Shown here in pieces: positions 43,532-53,098 of a stretch of 57,085 nucleotides of DNA (its first letter is position 1; every line of letters starts with the position of its first letter). Source of the DNA: Corynebacterium pilosum DSM 20521 = CIP 103422 (lineage in GTDB: Bacteria; Actinomycetota; Actinomycetes; Mycobacteriales; Mycobacteriaceae); contig NZ_KB892450.1 of the NCBI RefSeq assembly GCF_000373805.1, forward strand, positions 132,515 to 189,599, written 5' to 3'. The notes under the pieces were generated by a model, which was not told where the DNA came from, did no database searches, and saw only the letters and a list, made by a program, of their open reading frames with translations. A program made the position numbers and the translations under genes.

Positions 43532-44725
43532 CTAGTCAGCCTCCCGCACTGTTCGGGCGGACCGTTGCCGGAGCCCGATAACAAGCAAAAGTATAGCTAC
43601 AAAAAGGCCGACCGAAACGTTGAGCCAGATTGCTCGATGTGCGGCGAATGATTCGAGTGCTTCGGTGTGCTGAACCTGCACTGGATGCTCTGACGGTGCT
43701 GTGACTTTGGCCGGTCCTGCTGAAGAAATGGCCTGGTAGGGGTCGATGAAACCATCGGCTGGTTCGGCAGCGCGGATCAGGCGCTGACGCAACTGGGCAG
43801 GAGATTCCTCGGGGAAACGCTCCTGCAAAAGCGCAGCGGTACCGCTGATCACGGGGGCGGCGAAGCTCGTGCCGGCAAATACCTCCAATCCCGCTTGGGC
43901 GCGGGGATAAATACCTGCAGCAAACCCTTCACCAGTAGGGGACAAGGCGGCCTCCGGCATACCGATCGCCGACACGGCTGGCTGGTCCTCGGGCGTGGTC
44001 ACCGAATAATTCGCCAGGGTGTAATCGCCGTCGCGGGCTGCCACGGCAACCACCGTGGGAAGGTGGGCTGGGTAGACGAATGATCCATCGGGGCAGTCAT
44101 CGGTGATATTTCCTGCGGCGGCCACGACCACTGCTCCGGCATCCTCCGCACGGGCGAGGGCGTCGCGGAGGATGGCGTCGTCGACACGCGTCGAAGGAGA
44201 GACGCACGACACCACGGAAATATTGATCACATCGGCCTGGTGGTTGAGGGCGTCGTGGATGGCGTCTGCCAAGGAGGCGAGGCTTCCTGCGCTGCCGGAA
44301 TCATCCGGGTCGATGCGAAAGTGGCCGGAGGTCTGCCGGATCGCCACGATTCGCGCATCTGGGGCCACACCGTAATCAGCGCCACCAATGATGCCTGCGA
44401 CGACGGTGCCGTGCCCATCGCAATCGTGCAAGGGGTGTGGAGCGGCAGGGGTGACGAAATCGGCACCCGGTACCAACTGGGAGAGCTGTGGGTGGGGCGT
44501 CACCCCGGTGTCGATGACCGCCACCGTGGTGCCGGCGCCGGTGGCAAGGTCGTGCAACGGTCCCAGATCCGGCACCTCCTCGGGCGCATCGGCCGGTTCA
44601 GGCAGCACGCAGGGGAGGTCTTGGGCCGCAGCGGGTGCCATAGACCCCGGAAGAGATCCAGTTCCGAAAGAGGCGCCGGCCGTGAGAGCGAACCCGCAGA
44701 TCAGGCGCGCAATGTGTGTTCTCAT
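43532..44725 (-). CDS. mycP: Mycosin, ESX-associated subtilisin-like protease MycP
   Basis: 397 residues. N-terminal signal peptide, catalytic triad Asp72 (VAVIDTGV), His105 (DGHGT) and Ser287 (GTSFAAPV), oxyanion Asn206 (AAAGN), and a C-terminal transmembrane helix (about 368-388) followed by a short basic tail. Mycosins dock on the periplasmic face of the ESX channel and are needed for secretion. Start overlaps the eccD stop as ATGA. Cysteines near residues 39 and 102 may form the mycosin disulfide. Confidence 0.93.
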   Translation of the reverse strand: MRTHIARLICGFALTAGASFGTGSLPGSMAPAAAQDLPCVLPEPADAPEEVPDLGPLHDLATGAGTTVAVIDTGVTPHPQLSQLVPGADFVTPAAPHPLHDCDGHGTVVAGIIGGADYGVAPDARIVAIRQTSGHFRIDPDDSGSAGSLASLADAIHDALNHQADVINISVVSCVSPSTRVDDAILRDALARAEDAGAVVVAAAGNITDDCPDGSFVYPAHLPTVVAVAARDGDYTLANYSVTTPEDQPAVSAIGMPEAALSPTGEGFAAGIYPRAQAGLEVFAGTSFAAPVISGTAALLQERFPEESPAQLRQRLIRAAEPADGFIDPYQAISSAGPAKVTAPSEHPVQVQHTEALESFAAHRAIWLNVSVGLFVAILLLVIGLRQRSARTVREAD

Positions 44726-46029
44726 CCGAGGCCTCGAATCAGTGCGAAAATCCCGGCCACGTGAATCGCAAGCGGAATGACCGCGATGATGGCGGCTTGT
44801 TCAGCGCGTTCGAACCACACCACCGTGGTCGGTTCCAGCTGAGAGACCCGCCCGGCCCACAGGGGTGCGGCGATCGCCACGAGGGCGACCAAGATCCCGG
44901 CACCAAGTAACGCTGGGTGTACATCATCGCGAGTAAGCGCCACCGTGCCTACCCCAGCGGCCGCAATGGCAAGCGTCATCAAAGAGATCCGCGCGATCGG
45001 TGCGACGTGTCGGGACGCGTGGATGACGATCGCCCCGGCCAGGCACAGACATAGTAGCCACGTCCACTCGCCACCCCGGAGGACAAACTGGACCAGCCCT
45101 GGCACCATCCCCAAGGTCACACCCATGTACATCCCGTCGCTGATGCGGTGGGCTGCTAGCGCACGACGATCCACATCCGGTTGGTGATCATGGGCATCGG
45201 GAAGCGGTTCACCCGCGGTGGGGACACGGGGGATACTCAGGCCCGCCAGTTGGGTCGCCAGGCCAGGAACCGCCATGATGATCAGCAGACTGACCAGCGC
45301 AGAAAGCGCTGCGGATGCGGATTCACCAGGCAGCCAGGCACCGAGACACCCCGCGATGATCACCAAGCAGGCGGTGGCGGTGGTCGTCGTTAAGCGCGTG
45401 CCAATCAAGCGGAAATATGCGGCACACCCGGTAGCCACCAGCGACGTCACGCACGCCACCACTGACGCGAGGGCGATCGCTGGCGCGTTGTTTTCCCCAC
45501 CCCACACCCACAGTCCTGAAGCCAGGCCGCTACCGATGACCGCGGCGATGATCAGACCCTGGCCCGCGGTGTAGATGCCCAGGAGGGTCAGTAGCAGTGC
45601 AGATACGCCGCTGGCAATGGGAAGCGGAATCACCGTGGCCAGCAACGCGACCAAGCCGAGCGACATGACCAGCGCCGCGGCATGATCCACGTCCGGGGCG
45701 CGGGATGAGGCTCCGGCCTGCGCAACAAGGGCCTCAGCAGCGTCGCGAACCACGGGAGGCTCGGCGGCTGTTTCAGGGCGCATGACGACGATCGACCCAT
45801 CCGCAAGATCCGCATGATGCAGCGGCGCGTACTTGTCCAGCGGCAGGCCGGACACCGTAGTGAACTGCCAGGGCGAAGATGTTGGCGGCGCATCGATGAT
45901 GTCGATGAGCTCCGGCAAAACCTCAGCCAGACTCGATGAGCTGGGGAGCGTGACATCGATAGCGGAATGATGTTGGCCAATATCAAGGCGCAGCGTCAGT
46001 CGCACCACGTGGTGCATGGCAGCAGACAT
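44722..46029 (-). CDS. eccD: Type VII secretion integral membrane protein EccD
   Basis: 435 residues from ATG 46029. N-terminal ubiquitin-like domain of about 90 residues (VVRLTLRLDIGQHHSAIDVT, later LPLDKYAPLHHADLADGS) in the cytoplasm, then about eleven transmembrane helices, the EccD architecture. It lines the ESX membrane pore region. Divergent from eccC, with a 156-bp shared promoter region, and translationally coupled to mycP. Frames running up to 46125 lack family similarity. Confidence 0.92.
   Translation of the reverse strand: MSAAMHHVVRLTLRLDIGQHHSAIDVTLPSSSSLAEVLPELIDIIDAPPTSSPWQFTTVSGLPLDKYAPLHHADLADGSIVVMRPETAAEPPVVRDAAEALVAQAGASSRAPDVDHAAALVMSLGLVALLATVIPLPIASGVSALLLTLLGIYTAGQGLIIAAVIGSGLASGLWVWGGENNAPAIALASVVACVTSLVATGCAAYFRLIGTRLTTTTATACLVIIAGCLGAWLPGESASAALSALVSLLIIMAVPGLATQLAGLSIPRVPTAGEPLPDAHDHQPDVDRRALAAHRISDGMYMGVTLGMVPGLVQFVLRGGEWTWLLCLCLAGAIVIHASRHVAPIARISLMTLAIAAAGVGTVALTRDDVHPALLGAGILVALVAIAAPLWAGRVSQLEPTTVVWFERAEQAAIIAVIPLAIHVAGIFALIRGLG
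45384..45396 (-). repeat. CGCTTNNCGACGA element (spacer AA), in eccD
   Basis: Perfect copy, sense relative to eccD, encoding RLTTT; the surrounding 18 bases are identical to the fdhD copy at 15632-15649. Confidence 0.8.
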
Positions 46030-46185
46030 GGAATAAGTACCCCCCCGAATGTTCTTTTCTTTGCGGTGCGATCCCCTCACCGCACGCGTGTCCTCATTGT
46101 GTCTTAAGATGGCGGTTGTGTCCACAGCAACGGGGGACTGGTCGGGGTGACCAGTCGGCTGGGGCAGTGATCAAGAGGGGGAAAT

Positions 46186-49100
46186 GTGCTTGGCACCTAT
46201 CACGACAATGTTGTTGCGCCTGTCGCACCGGCGCAGAAAATTAGTGGCCCGGGCTTGCCGCAGGGCACGCTGAAAGCAGAACCTGTTCCTGAGGCGCAGC
46301 GGCCCACACCCGAACCGCTGATCCGCATCATCATGCCCATCGTGATGATCGGCGCTCTTGCCGCGATCGTGCTGATCATGGCACTGTCCGGCCGCGGCAT
46401 GAGCCCGATGATGCTGATCTTCCCGCTCATGATGGGTATGAGCATGCTGATGATGGTCTCCCCACCAGAAAAGACGGGGGATATCGACGAGCAACGCCGC
46501 GTCTACCTCCGCCACCTCGACGCGCTGAGCGCCCAGGCCAGGCAGAACGCGCAGCAGCAGCGCGACCACGAGGTGTTCCATCACCCGCATCCCGGTGATC
46601 TCCTCTCCACTGTCGATCCAGCGCGGGTGTGGGAGCGGCTTGATACCGATCCCCGCATGGGGGAGGTACGGCTGGGCCTGGGCGTAGGTTCTTTGTGCAC
46701 ACCGGTCGACGTGGATGATCCGGGCTCTACAGAAGATCTGGACCCTGTCTGCGCGGTGAGCTTGCGCCGGTCGGTCGCGGCCGTCAGCTCTGTCCACGAT
46801 ATCCCCATCGTCGTGCAGATCCGTGCTTTTCGGCTGATCACGCTCTCAGGCCCGAGAGCGGCTGAAATAGCCTGGTCTATGCTCTCGCAGTTGATCTTTT
46901 TTCACGGTCCAGAAACCGTGGGTATCACAAACCGATGCACGCCTGGGGCGGCGCAGTGGCTGAAATGGACGGCGCATACCCGCGATCCGGAGGATGCTGA
47001 ATTACAGATCACCGTGGTCGATGTTGGTTCACCAGATTTGTCGCAGACGGTGGTGGAGGCGGAATCGTCGACAAGCGAAAGCGGAAACGCGGTGCGCTGC
47101 ACCTTAGTCATCGCGCCGGATCCGCTTGATCCCGTCCACCGTTTCGCCGATGAGGAAGGCATCCATGTGCATATCGACGATCACGTTTCCGTGTATACCG
47201 TGGTGGGGCAGGAGCAACTGGGCACTCCCGACGCCTTCACCGCTGCCGAAGCCGAGCTGATCGCGCGCAGGCTGGCACCGTTGCGCCGCCCAGAAGCAGG
47301 CGATGGAACCGCCGCCGACAATGATGTGCTGGCCTTGCTGCGGATGCCGGCCATTGAACAGCTCAGCCCACGCACGCTGTGGCCTGGGCGCGAGCTGACA
47401 CCCAACCGGCTGAAAGTGCCCATCGGGGTGGATGAACACGGACTGCCCGTGCAGCTTGACCTGAAGGAATCGGCCCACGGCGGCATGGGTCCGCACGGGC
47501 TGTGTATCGGGGCGACGGGCTCCGGTAAATCCGAACTGCTGCGCACCCTGGTGGTAGCGCTGGCGGCGACGCATTCGCCCGAAGAACTCAACTTCGTCCT
47601 GGTTGACTTCAAAGGCGGCGCAACATTCCTGGGATGTGAGGACCTGCCGCATACCTCAGCGGTGATCACCAACTTGGACAACGAGGCCATCTTGGTGGAG
47701 CGCATGTACGACGCGATCTCTGGCGAACTTAACCGCAGGCAGGAACTGCTGCGCCAGGCGGGTAATTTCGCCAACGTCACTGACTACACCTCTGCCCGGC
47801 TGAGCACGCGCCCAGACCTTGAGGCACTACCCGCGCTGGTGATCGTGGTGGATGAGTTTTCTGAACTGCTGGGGCAACACCCGGATTTCGCCGACCTGTT
47901 CGTGGCGGTGGGCCGCCTCGGGCGCTCTTTGGGAGTGCACCTCCTGCTTGCCTCCCAAAGGTTGGAGGAAGGAAAGCTGCGCGGACTTGATTCCCACCTG
48001 TCTTACCGTATTGGGTTGAAGACGTTCTCAGCTGCGGAATCGCGCCAAGTCCTCGGCGTAACCGATGCCTACCAGCTTCCCTCCACACCCGGCGCGGGCT
48101 ACCTGCGGGAAGATTCCGCGGAGCTGACCCGCTTCCAGGCGGCCTACGTGTCCGGGCCGTTGGCGCGCCGGGGTGAACCGGCGGAGGGGACGACGCCGAT
48201 CACCGTGCAGGAATACACGGGGTGGGACGACTATGCCGCGGCGCCCGAGGCGCCTGTCATTTACGACGAGTCCACCACCTTGCTGCACGCGGTGGTGGAG
48301 CTGTCCAGTACAGCTGCTGCTGAACGAGGCCTGAGCGCCCACCCGGTGTGGCTGCCACCCCTGCCGGCCGCGATCGAACTGTCCAGGGTGGCGGGGCAGA
48401 CCCCCGCGCACGGGGAGCAGCTGTTGCGCGCCCCGATAGGGCTTGTGGACCTGCCGTACCACCAGCGCCAGGACACACTCTGGGTGGACCTGTCGCGCGC
48501 CGGCGGCCACTTCGCGATTGCCGGTGGACCACAGACCGGCAAGTCCACAGCGCTACGCACCATCGTGGCGTCTCTGGCGTTGACAAGCACCACTGAGCAA
48601 GTGGCCTTTTACATCATCGACGCAGGCAGCGGAGAGTTTCATGACTTGTCCCGGCTGCCGCACGTGGCAGGTATCGCCACACGAGCAACGCCGGAGAAGC
48701 TGCGCCGCATTGTCGACGAAGTAGTCGGATTTTTAGACACCCCAGCCGGCCGTGACGTGGTGCTGGTCATCGATGGTTGGCAGGCCCTGATTGGCCCGGA
48801 CCAAGAATTTGATGACCTGCGAACGGCACTCGGCCGCCTCGCCTCTGATGGGCCAGCGGCTGGGATCCACCTCGTGCTCTCGGTGCAGCGGTGGACGTCG
48901 CTGCGCTCGTCGATACGCGACCTGATCGGCAACCGGTTAGAGCTGCGCCTCGGCGAGGCACTGGACTCACAGATTGGGCGCAAGCAGCAACAAAAACTAC
49001 CGACTGACCCGGGCCGCGGACTTGATGCGGAGGGGCGCATGATGCTGATCGCCCAAACTTCGAAAGAGGATGTCGCCCATATCGCCGACGAGGCCCGCCG

Positions 49101-49863
49101 GGCCGGTTTGCAACGGGTGCCGCAACTGCGGATGCTGCCTGCCCACATCGCGTGGGAAGAGATTCAGGACGCCGGCAGCACACCCATCCTGGGCGTCGGA
49201 GGACCGGACTTGGCACCACTGCCGATGGATGGTCAACACTTCTTCGTCACAGGCCAGGCCCAATCCGGCAAATCCACAGCACTTGCCACGCTGATGGCCT
49301 GGGTAGAACAGCAGCCGCGGCAGGACGCACGCCTGGTCATCGTCGACCCGCGCCGGGCACACCTCGGGCGTATCGACGAGAACATGGTGGCTGTCTATGC
49401 CCCGACCACAGATGCGGTGGCCACGGCGGTGGGGCAGGCGGCAACAACACTGCGGACGCGCTTGCCCGGCCCCGATGTCACGCCCGAGCAGCTGGCGGGG
49501 CGCTCATGGTGGGAAGGCCCTGATATTTATATCGTCATCGACGACCTCGACCTTGTCCCCGATGAGCACCTGCGTCCGCTGCTTGATCTGCTGCCACACT
49601 CAGCGGATATTGGCATGCACATTTTCATCGCCCGCAAGTTCGGCGGGGTGGGGCGCGCGATCCACGGCCGCTTCCTCGGGGCGCTGAAGGACGAACGCCC
49701 GAACGTGTTGATCCTGGACGGCAACCGTGACGAAGGCGCCATCTTCGGCGTGCGCGCCTCTACGCAACCACCGGGCCGCGGAACCTTGGTGTCCGACAAC
49801 ACCGTGGTGGGAATGATGCAGGTTGCCAGCACTGATCAGAGCGTAGGGGAGGACCCACAATGA
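46186..49863 (+). CDS. eccC: Type VII secretion ATPase EccC (fused, three FtsK/SpoIIIE domains)
   Basis: 1225 residues. Two transmembrane helices (about 43-62 and 67-88), then three P-loop domains: GATGSGKS (442-449), GGPQTGKS (780-787) and GQAQSGKS (1023-1030), each with a hydrophobic Walker B strand (VIVVDEFSELL, VVLVIDGWQAL, IYIVIDDLDLV). EccC is the motor that binds WXG100 substrates. Single-chain form, as in ESX-4. GTG start at 46186 follows GAGGGGGA. The stop overlaps the next gene as ATGA. Domains 2 and 3 lack the usual glutamate after the Walker B aspartate, suggesting they bind but barely hydrolyse ATP. Confidence 0.95.
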   Translation: MLGTYHDNVVAPVAPAQKISGPGLPQGTLKAEPVPEAQRPTPEPLIRIIMPIVMIGALAAIVLIMALSGRGMSPMMLIFPLMMGMSMLMMVSPPEKTGDIDEQRRVYLRHLDALSAQARQNAQQQRDHEVFHHPHPGDLLSTVDPARVWERLDTDPRMGEVRLGLGVGSLCTPVDVDDPGSTEDLDPVCAVSLRRSVAAVSSVHDIPIVVQIRAFRLITLSGPRAAEIAWSMLSQLIFFHGPETVGITNRCTPGAAQWLKWTAHTRDPEDAELQITVVDVGSPDLSQTVVEAESSTSESGNAVRCTLVIAPDPLDPVHRFADEEGIHVHIDDHVSVYTVVGQEQLGTPDAFTAAEAELIARRLAPLRRPEAGDGTAADNDVLALLRMPAIEQLSPRTLWPGRELTPNRLKVPIGVDEHGLPVQLDLKESAHGGMGPHGLCIGATGSGKSELLRTLVVALAATHSPEELNFVLVDFKGGATFLGCEDLPHTSAVITNLDNEAILVERMYDAISGELNRRQELLRQAGNFANVTDYTSARLSTRPDLEALPALVIVVDEFSELLGQHPDFADLFVAVGRLGRSLGVHLLLASQRLEEGKLRGLDSHLSYRIGLKTFSAAESRQVLGVTDAYQLPSTPGAGYLREDSAELTRFQAAYVSGPLARRGEPAEGTTPITVQEYTGWDDYAAAPEAPVIYDESTTLLHAVVELSSTAAAERGLSAHPVWLPPLPAAIELSRVAGQTPAHGEQLLRAPIGLVDLPYHQRQDTLWVDLSRAGGHFAIAGGPQTGKSTALRTIVASLALTSTTEQVAFYIIDAGSGEFHDLSRLPHVAGIATRATPEKLRRIVDEVVGFLDTPAGRDVVLVIDGWQALIGPDQEFDDLRTALGRLASDGPAAGIHLVLSVQRWTSLRSSIRDLIGNRLELRLGEALDSQIGRKQQQKLPTDPGRGLDAEGRMMLIAQTSKEDVAHIADEARRAGLQRVPQLRMLPAHIAWEEIQDAGSTPILGVGGPDLAPLPMDGQHFFVTGQAQSGKSTALATLMAWVEQQPRQDARLVIVDPRRAHLGRIDENMVAVYAPTTDAVATAVGQAATTLRTRLPGPDVTPEQLAGRSWWEGPDIYIVIDDLDLVPDEHLRPLLDLLPHSADIGMHIFIARKFGGVGRAIHGRFLGALKDERPNVLILDGNRDEGAIFGVRASTQPPGRGTLVSDNTVVGMMQVASTDQSVGEDPQ
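47065..47077 (-). repeat. CGCTTNNCGACGA element (spacer GT), in eccC
   Basis: Perfect copy (TCGTCGACAAGCG on the + strand) inside eccC, antisense to it, within a serine-rich stretch. Confidence 0.8.
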
Positions 49864-50828
49864 GCACATTGACCATCACCGTGACCCCGACGGTGACCAT
49901 CATCGACGCTGACACCACCTACTTCCGCTACGACAAGCCCAGCCCTAGCGCGTTGGTGGAATATTGCCTCACGCTGGTGAGCGACGAACCTGCCGGTCAC
50001 ACCATCGCGATCAGCGCCGAGGAGGACTTTGCGGAAGAGCTGATTGCGGCCAGCGAGATGGTCGGCTTTGCTGCCTACGCTGTTGCGCGTGACGACGATC
50101 GCCTCACCGAGGAGGCGGGCCCGCCAGATCAAGAACCGCCACCACCACCTAGCGAGAGCACCACGCCTGAGGAACTCACGGGGTTGATCCGACCGGTGGA
50201 AGCACAGGGTGCGCCATCTGTTTCACGCCTGCCAGTTATCGTCCTTGGCGCCACGGTGGCCGTGGTGCTGGGGGCTGGATTGTGGGCGGTCGGCATGAGT
50301 TCTGGAGGTTCTGTTCCCGTGCCGGAGACTGAAGTGGCTGCCCCTGAGACGTCGGAGCGCGTTTCGGAGCCAGCGGCTGAGCCCGTCGCGTCGGAGCCTG
50401 AGGAGACAGACAAAGCCCCGGAAACAGTGGTGCTGGCCCAAGACGGACTCGAAGTGACCTTGCCCGCTGGTTTCCACCTAGAGGCGCACGATGACATGTG
50501 GAAGGCGGAAGGGGACGACCCGGATTTTCGTCTGCAGCTAGCCATAGATGACCTCTACGGGCTGCCGGGTGACCAGCTGCTTCAACAAGTAGAGCGGGAG
50601 ATCAGCATGGACGAAGAACTGGAACTGGTGGCGGTGGACGACCACCACATTGAATATCGCCAGTACGCGGTGGACGGATCAGAAGCGACCTGGGTGACGT
50701 GGGTCGAGGGCGATATGCAGCTGTCCGTGGGGTGCCACACCCGCTTCGCCCCGACCACCGTGCAGCGGGCAACGTGCCACATGGCCTACGAATCTGCCAC
50801 CTATACTGCCCCATCGCAGCAGCTGTGA
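49860..50828 (+). CDS. Type VII secretion-associated protein, Rv3446c-like
   Basis: 322 residues. A soluble N-terminal domain (about 80 residues), a proline/acidic linker, one transmembrane helix (about 122-145), a proline/glutamate-rich stretch and a C-terminal domain with LEVTLPAGFHLE, TWVTWVEGDMQLSVGC, the pattern of the Rv3446c C-terminal family (TIGR03931). In mycobacterial ESX-4 the homologue lies at the same place, between eccC4 and esxU. Its role in secretion is unknown. Coupled to eccC by ATGA. Confidence 0.8.
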   Translation: MSTLTITVTPTVTIIDADTTYFRYDKPSPSALVEYCLTLVSDEPAGHTIAISAEEDFAEELIAASEMVGFAAYAVARDDDRLTEEAGPPDQEPPPPPSESTTPEELTGLIRPVEAQGAPSVSRLPVIVLGATVAVVLGAGLWAVGMSSGGSVPVPETEVAAPETSERVSEPAAEPVASEPEETDKAPETVVLAQDGLEVTLPAGFHLEAHDDMWKAEGDDPDFRLQLAIDDLYGLPGDQLLQQVEREISMDEELELVAVDDHHIEYRQYAVDGSEATWVTWVEGDMQLSVGCHTRFAPTTVQRATCHMAYESATYTAPSQQL

Positions 50829-50980
50829 GCAGCACAAATGAAAGATGGAAAAGTTTTTTGGATTTCGACGGAACCGTTTGAGGGTTTTGACAGTCCAATA
50901 CAAGTAGAAAGACCGCCTTGGTTCTTTCACACACAACCACAGCCCGAATCCGGGCACTTCACGAGGGGGATTTGAACACA

Positions 50981-51322
50981 ATGAGCGAGCCAACAGGTGG
51001 CGCAGGCCAGGAGTTCCAAACAGAAGCTGACGTCATGCGCACCGCAGCAAACCACACCGACGATGTCAACGGCGCAGTCCAGGCAGAACTGGCGCGCGTT
51101 CAGAACGTCGTCGAAGGCACCCGGGCGTACTGGAACGGCGCAGCGCAGAAGACATTCACTGATCTGATGGTGCGTTACGACGATGCCGAGCGCCGCCTCA
51201 GCGAGGCACTGACCGACATCGCCGTGAACATCCGATCCAACGCCGGCAGCTACGAAGACGTGGAAGCCGCCAACGCCGAGGTCTTCTCGGCGATCATGCC
51301 CGACGAGGGCCTAGCCCTGTAA
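50981..51322 (+). CDS. WXG100 protein, EsxU-like
   Basis: 113 residues from ATG 50981, preceded by GAGGGGGA. Two amphipathic helices joined by W51-N-G53 (YWNG), with a C-terminal helix ending in an AEVFSAIMPDEG tail. ESX-4 substrates come as a pair; this is the longer partner, matching EsxU in position. A frame extending to 50918 is not supported. Secretion would be by the EccBCD-MycP apparatus upstream. Confidence 0.85.
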   Translation: MSEPTGGAGQEFQTEADVMRTAANHTDDVNGAVQAELARVQNVVEGTRAYWNGAAQKTFTDLMVRYDDAERRLSEALTDIAVNIRSNAGSYEDVEAANAEVFSAIMPDEGLAL

Positions 51323-51362
51323 CACCACACCAACACAAAGCCACATCAAGAAAGGACATCCG

Positions 51363-51659
51363 ATGTCAGAAGCAATTAAGTACGGATTCGGCAGCCTGGC
51401 AGCCGCCTCTGATGACATTTCCTCCAGCGCACGCAGCGTCAACGCAGAGCTCGAGGAACTGAACAACATGCTTACCCCGATGGCACAGAGCTGGACCGGC
51501 GAAGCAGCAGAGAACTACTGGATCCACCAGCGCAAGTGGGATGCAGCGGCCAAAGAGCTCAACGAAGTCCTCGCCACCATCGCCGAGAACGTCCGCCAGG
51601 GCTCCAGCCGCATGGAAGGTATCAACTCCGCCATCGCACGCAGCTGGACCGGGGGATAA
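51363..51659 (+). CDS. WXG100 protein, EsxT-like
   Basis: 98 residues, helix-W44-T-G46-helix (QSWTGEAAENYW), the classical WXG100 hairpin. AGAAAGGA precedes the ATG. Partner of the EsxU-like protein 40 bp upstream; together they should form a four-helix heterodimer. A WTGG tetrapeptide ends the protein, repeating the WXG motif at the very C-terminus. A YxxxD/E secretion signal is not obvious. Confidence 0.88.
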   Translation: MSEAIKYGFGSLAAASDDISSSARSVNAELEELNNMLTPMAQSWTGEAAENYWIHQRKWDAAAKELNEVLATIAENVRQGSSRMEGINSAIARSWTGG

Positions 51660-51748
51660 ACACCACAGACTTGCGGCCGGCTCTCGACCTTGACCATCAC
51701 ACGAGTGAGGGCAGATACGACGCACCAGAGCGCCGGACCGCTAACAAA

Positions 51749-51794
51749 CTTCAGTAGTTAAGGAACGCAGGGCTGCGGCCCACAACTACTGAAG
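51749..51794. repeat. Inverted repeat upstream of rplM
   Basis: Perfect 11-bp arms CTTCAGTAGTT and AACTACTGAAG separated by 24 bases that contain GGGCTGCGGCCC. Between the WXG100 genes and their terminator; could be an RNA structure or operator. Confidence 0.6.
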
Positions 51795-51833
51795 AATCGG
51801 GGGAGACGCGGTTGGGGGACCGCGCACCGCACC

Positions 51834-51874
51834 AAACGCCGCCTGAGGTCACCCCATACTCAGGCGGCGTTTTG
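51834..51874 (+). terminator. Intrinsic terminator of the ESX-4 operon
   Basis: Perfect 13-bp stem AAACGCCGCCTGA / TCAGGCGGCGTTT, 13-base loop, TTTT. Separates the esx genes from rplM, whose leader then runs about 180 bp (51875-52056). That leader holds no gene but contains a one-mismatch copy of the 13-bp element at 51931-51943 and GAAGGAG before the rplM start. Confidence 0.9.
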
Positions 51875-52056
51875 GTATTTGAGATGAGCCTCCCGTATCC
51901 TTTAACACCTGTGTGTATCCACGCACGCGGTCGTCGACAAGCACAAGCTTGAGGTGCCGCAGGCACACTCCACGGGTCTCCACCGGCCGCCGCAAGGAGT
52001 GAGGATGCACAAGCCCTGGCCGGCAGCTAACGAGACAGACTTCGAAGGAGTCATGC

Positions 52057-52500
52057 ATGTCTACTTACCACCCGAAGAGCGGTGACATTACCCGTAAGTG
52101 GTATGTCGTCGACGCAACCGACGTGGTGCTGGGCAAGCTTGCATCCACCGTGGCAGACCTGCTGCGCGGCAAGCACAAGCCAATGTTTGCACCAAACACT
52201 GACACCGGCGATCACGTCATCGTGATCAACGCTGACAAGATCCACATTTCCTCCAACAAGCGCGACCGCGAAATGCGTTACCGCCACTCCGGCTACCCGG
52301 GTGGTCTGACGTCCATGACCCTGGGTCGTGCACTGGATGAGCGTCCGGATCGCGTCATCGAGGAAGCTGTGAAGGGCATGATGCCGCACAACAAGCTTTC
52401 CCGCCAATCCATCAAGAAGCTCCACGTGTTCACCGGCTCTGAGCACCCATACGCCGGCCAGAACCCAGAGACCTACGAGTTCAAGCAGGTGGCACAGTAA
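52057..52500 (+). CDS. rplM: 50S ribosomal protein L13
   Basis: 147 residues: [20 protein letters not shown] start and [14 protein letters not shown] [10 protein letters not shown] motif are L13 hallmarks. Follows GAAGGAG. Its leader is long, with room for autoregulation. One-base overlap with rpsI (TAATG). Confidence 0.97.
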   Translation: MSTYHPKSGDITRKWYVVDATDVVLGKLASTVADLLRGKHKPMFAPNTDTGDHVIVINADKIHISSNKRDREMRYRHSGYPGGLTSMTLGRALDERPDRVIEEAVKGMMPHNKLSRQSIKKLHVFTGSEHPYAGQNPETYEFKQVAQ

Positions 52501-53063
52501 TGACCGAGGCAAACAACACTCCAGACAACATCGAAGAGAATGTTGCAGAGGCAGGCGACATCGAAGCCGCTACCGCTGCAACCGAGGAGTTCAACTACAC
52601 CATCGGTGATGCAGTTGCTGCCGCTGATGGGGCTTCCGACGAGCAGGCTGAAGAGTTTGCCGCTCCACAGCTGCACGAGGGCCCAATCCAGACCGTTGGT
52701 CGCCGTAAGCGCGCAATTGCTCGCGTGACCGTGGTCGAGGGCTCCGGCAACATCGTGGTCAACGGCCGCGAGTTCGAGGACTACTTCCCGAACAAGCTGC
52801 ACCAGCAGGACATCCTGCTGCCACTGACCACCCTGGACCGCGAGAAGCAGTTCGACATCAAGGCAACCGTTCAGGGCGGCGGCCCAACCGGCCAGTCCGG
52901 TGCGCTGCGCCTGGCGATTGCTCGTGCGCTGAACATCTACAACCCGGCTGAGCGCCCAACCCTGAAGAAGGCTGGTCTGCTCACCCGTGACGCTCGTGCT
53001 GTTGAGCGTAAGAAGGCTGGTCTGCACAAGGCCCGTCGCGCACCTCAGTACTCCAAGCGTTAA
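52500..53063 (+). CDS. rpsI: 30S ribosomal protein S9 with long acidic N-terminus
   Basis: 187 residues. About 60 N-terminal residues are acidic and alanine-rich with no ribosomal homologue in E. coli S9 (about 130 residues); then [20 protein letters not shown] begins the S9 core, ending in the conserved tail RRAPQYSKR that reaches the P-site tRNA. Such extensions are known in actinobacterial S9. Confidence 0.96.
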   Translation: MTEANNTPDNIEENVAEAGDIEAATAATEEFNYTIGDAVAAADGASDEQAEEFAAPQLHEGPIQTVGRRKRAIARVTVVEGSGNIVVNGREFEDYFPNKLHQQDILLPLTTLDREKQFDIKATVQGGGPTGQSGALRLAIARALNIYNPAERPTLKKAGLLTRDARAVERKKAGLHKARRAPQYSKR

Positions 53064-53098
53064 ACACGCTTCGTGCTGGTACCGGTTCGCCGGTGCTG

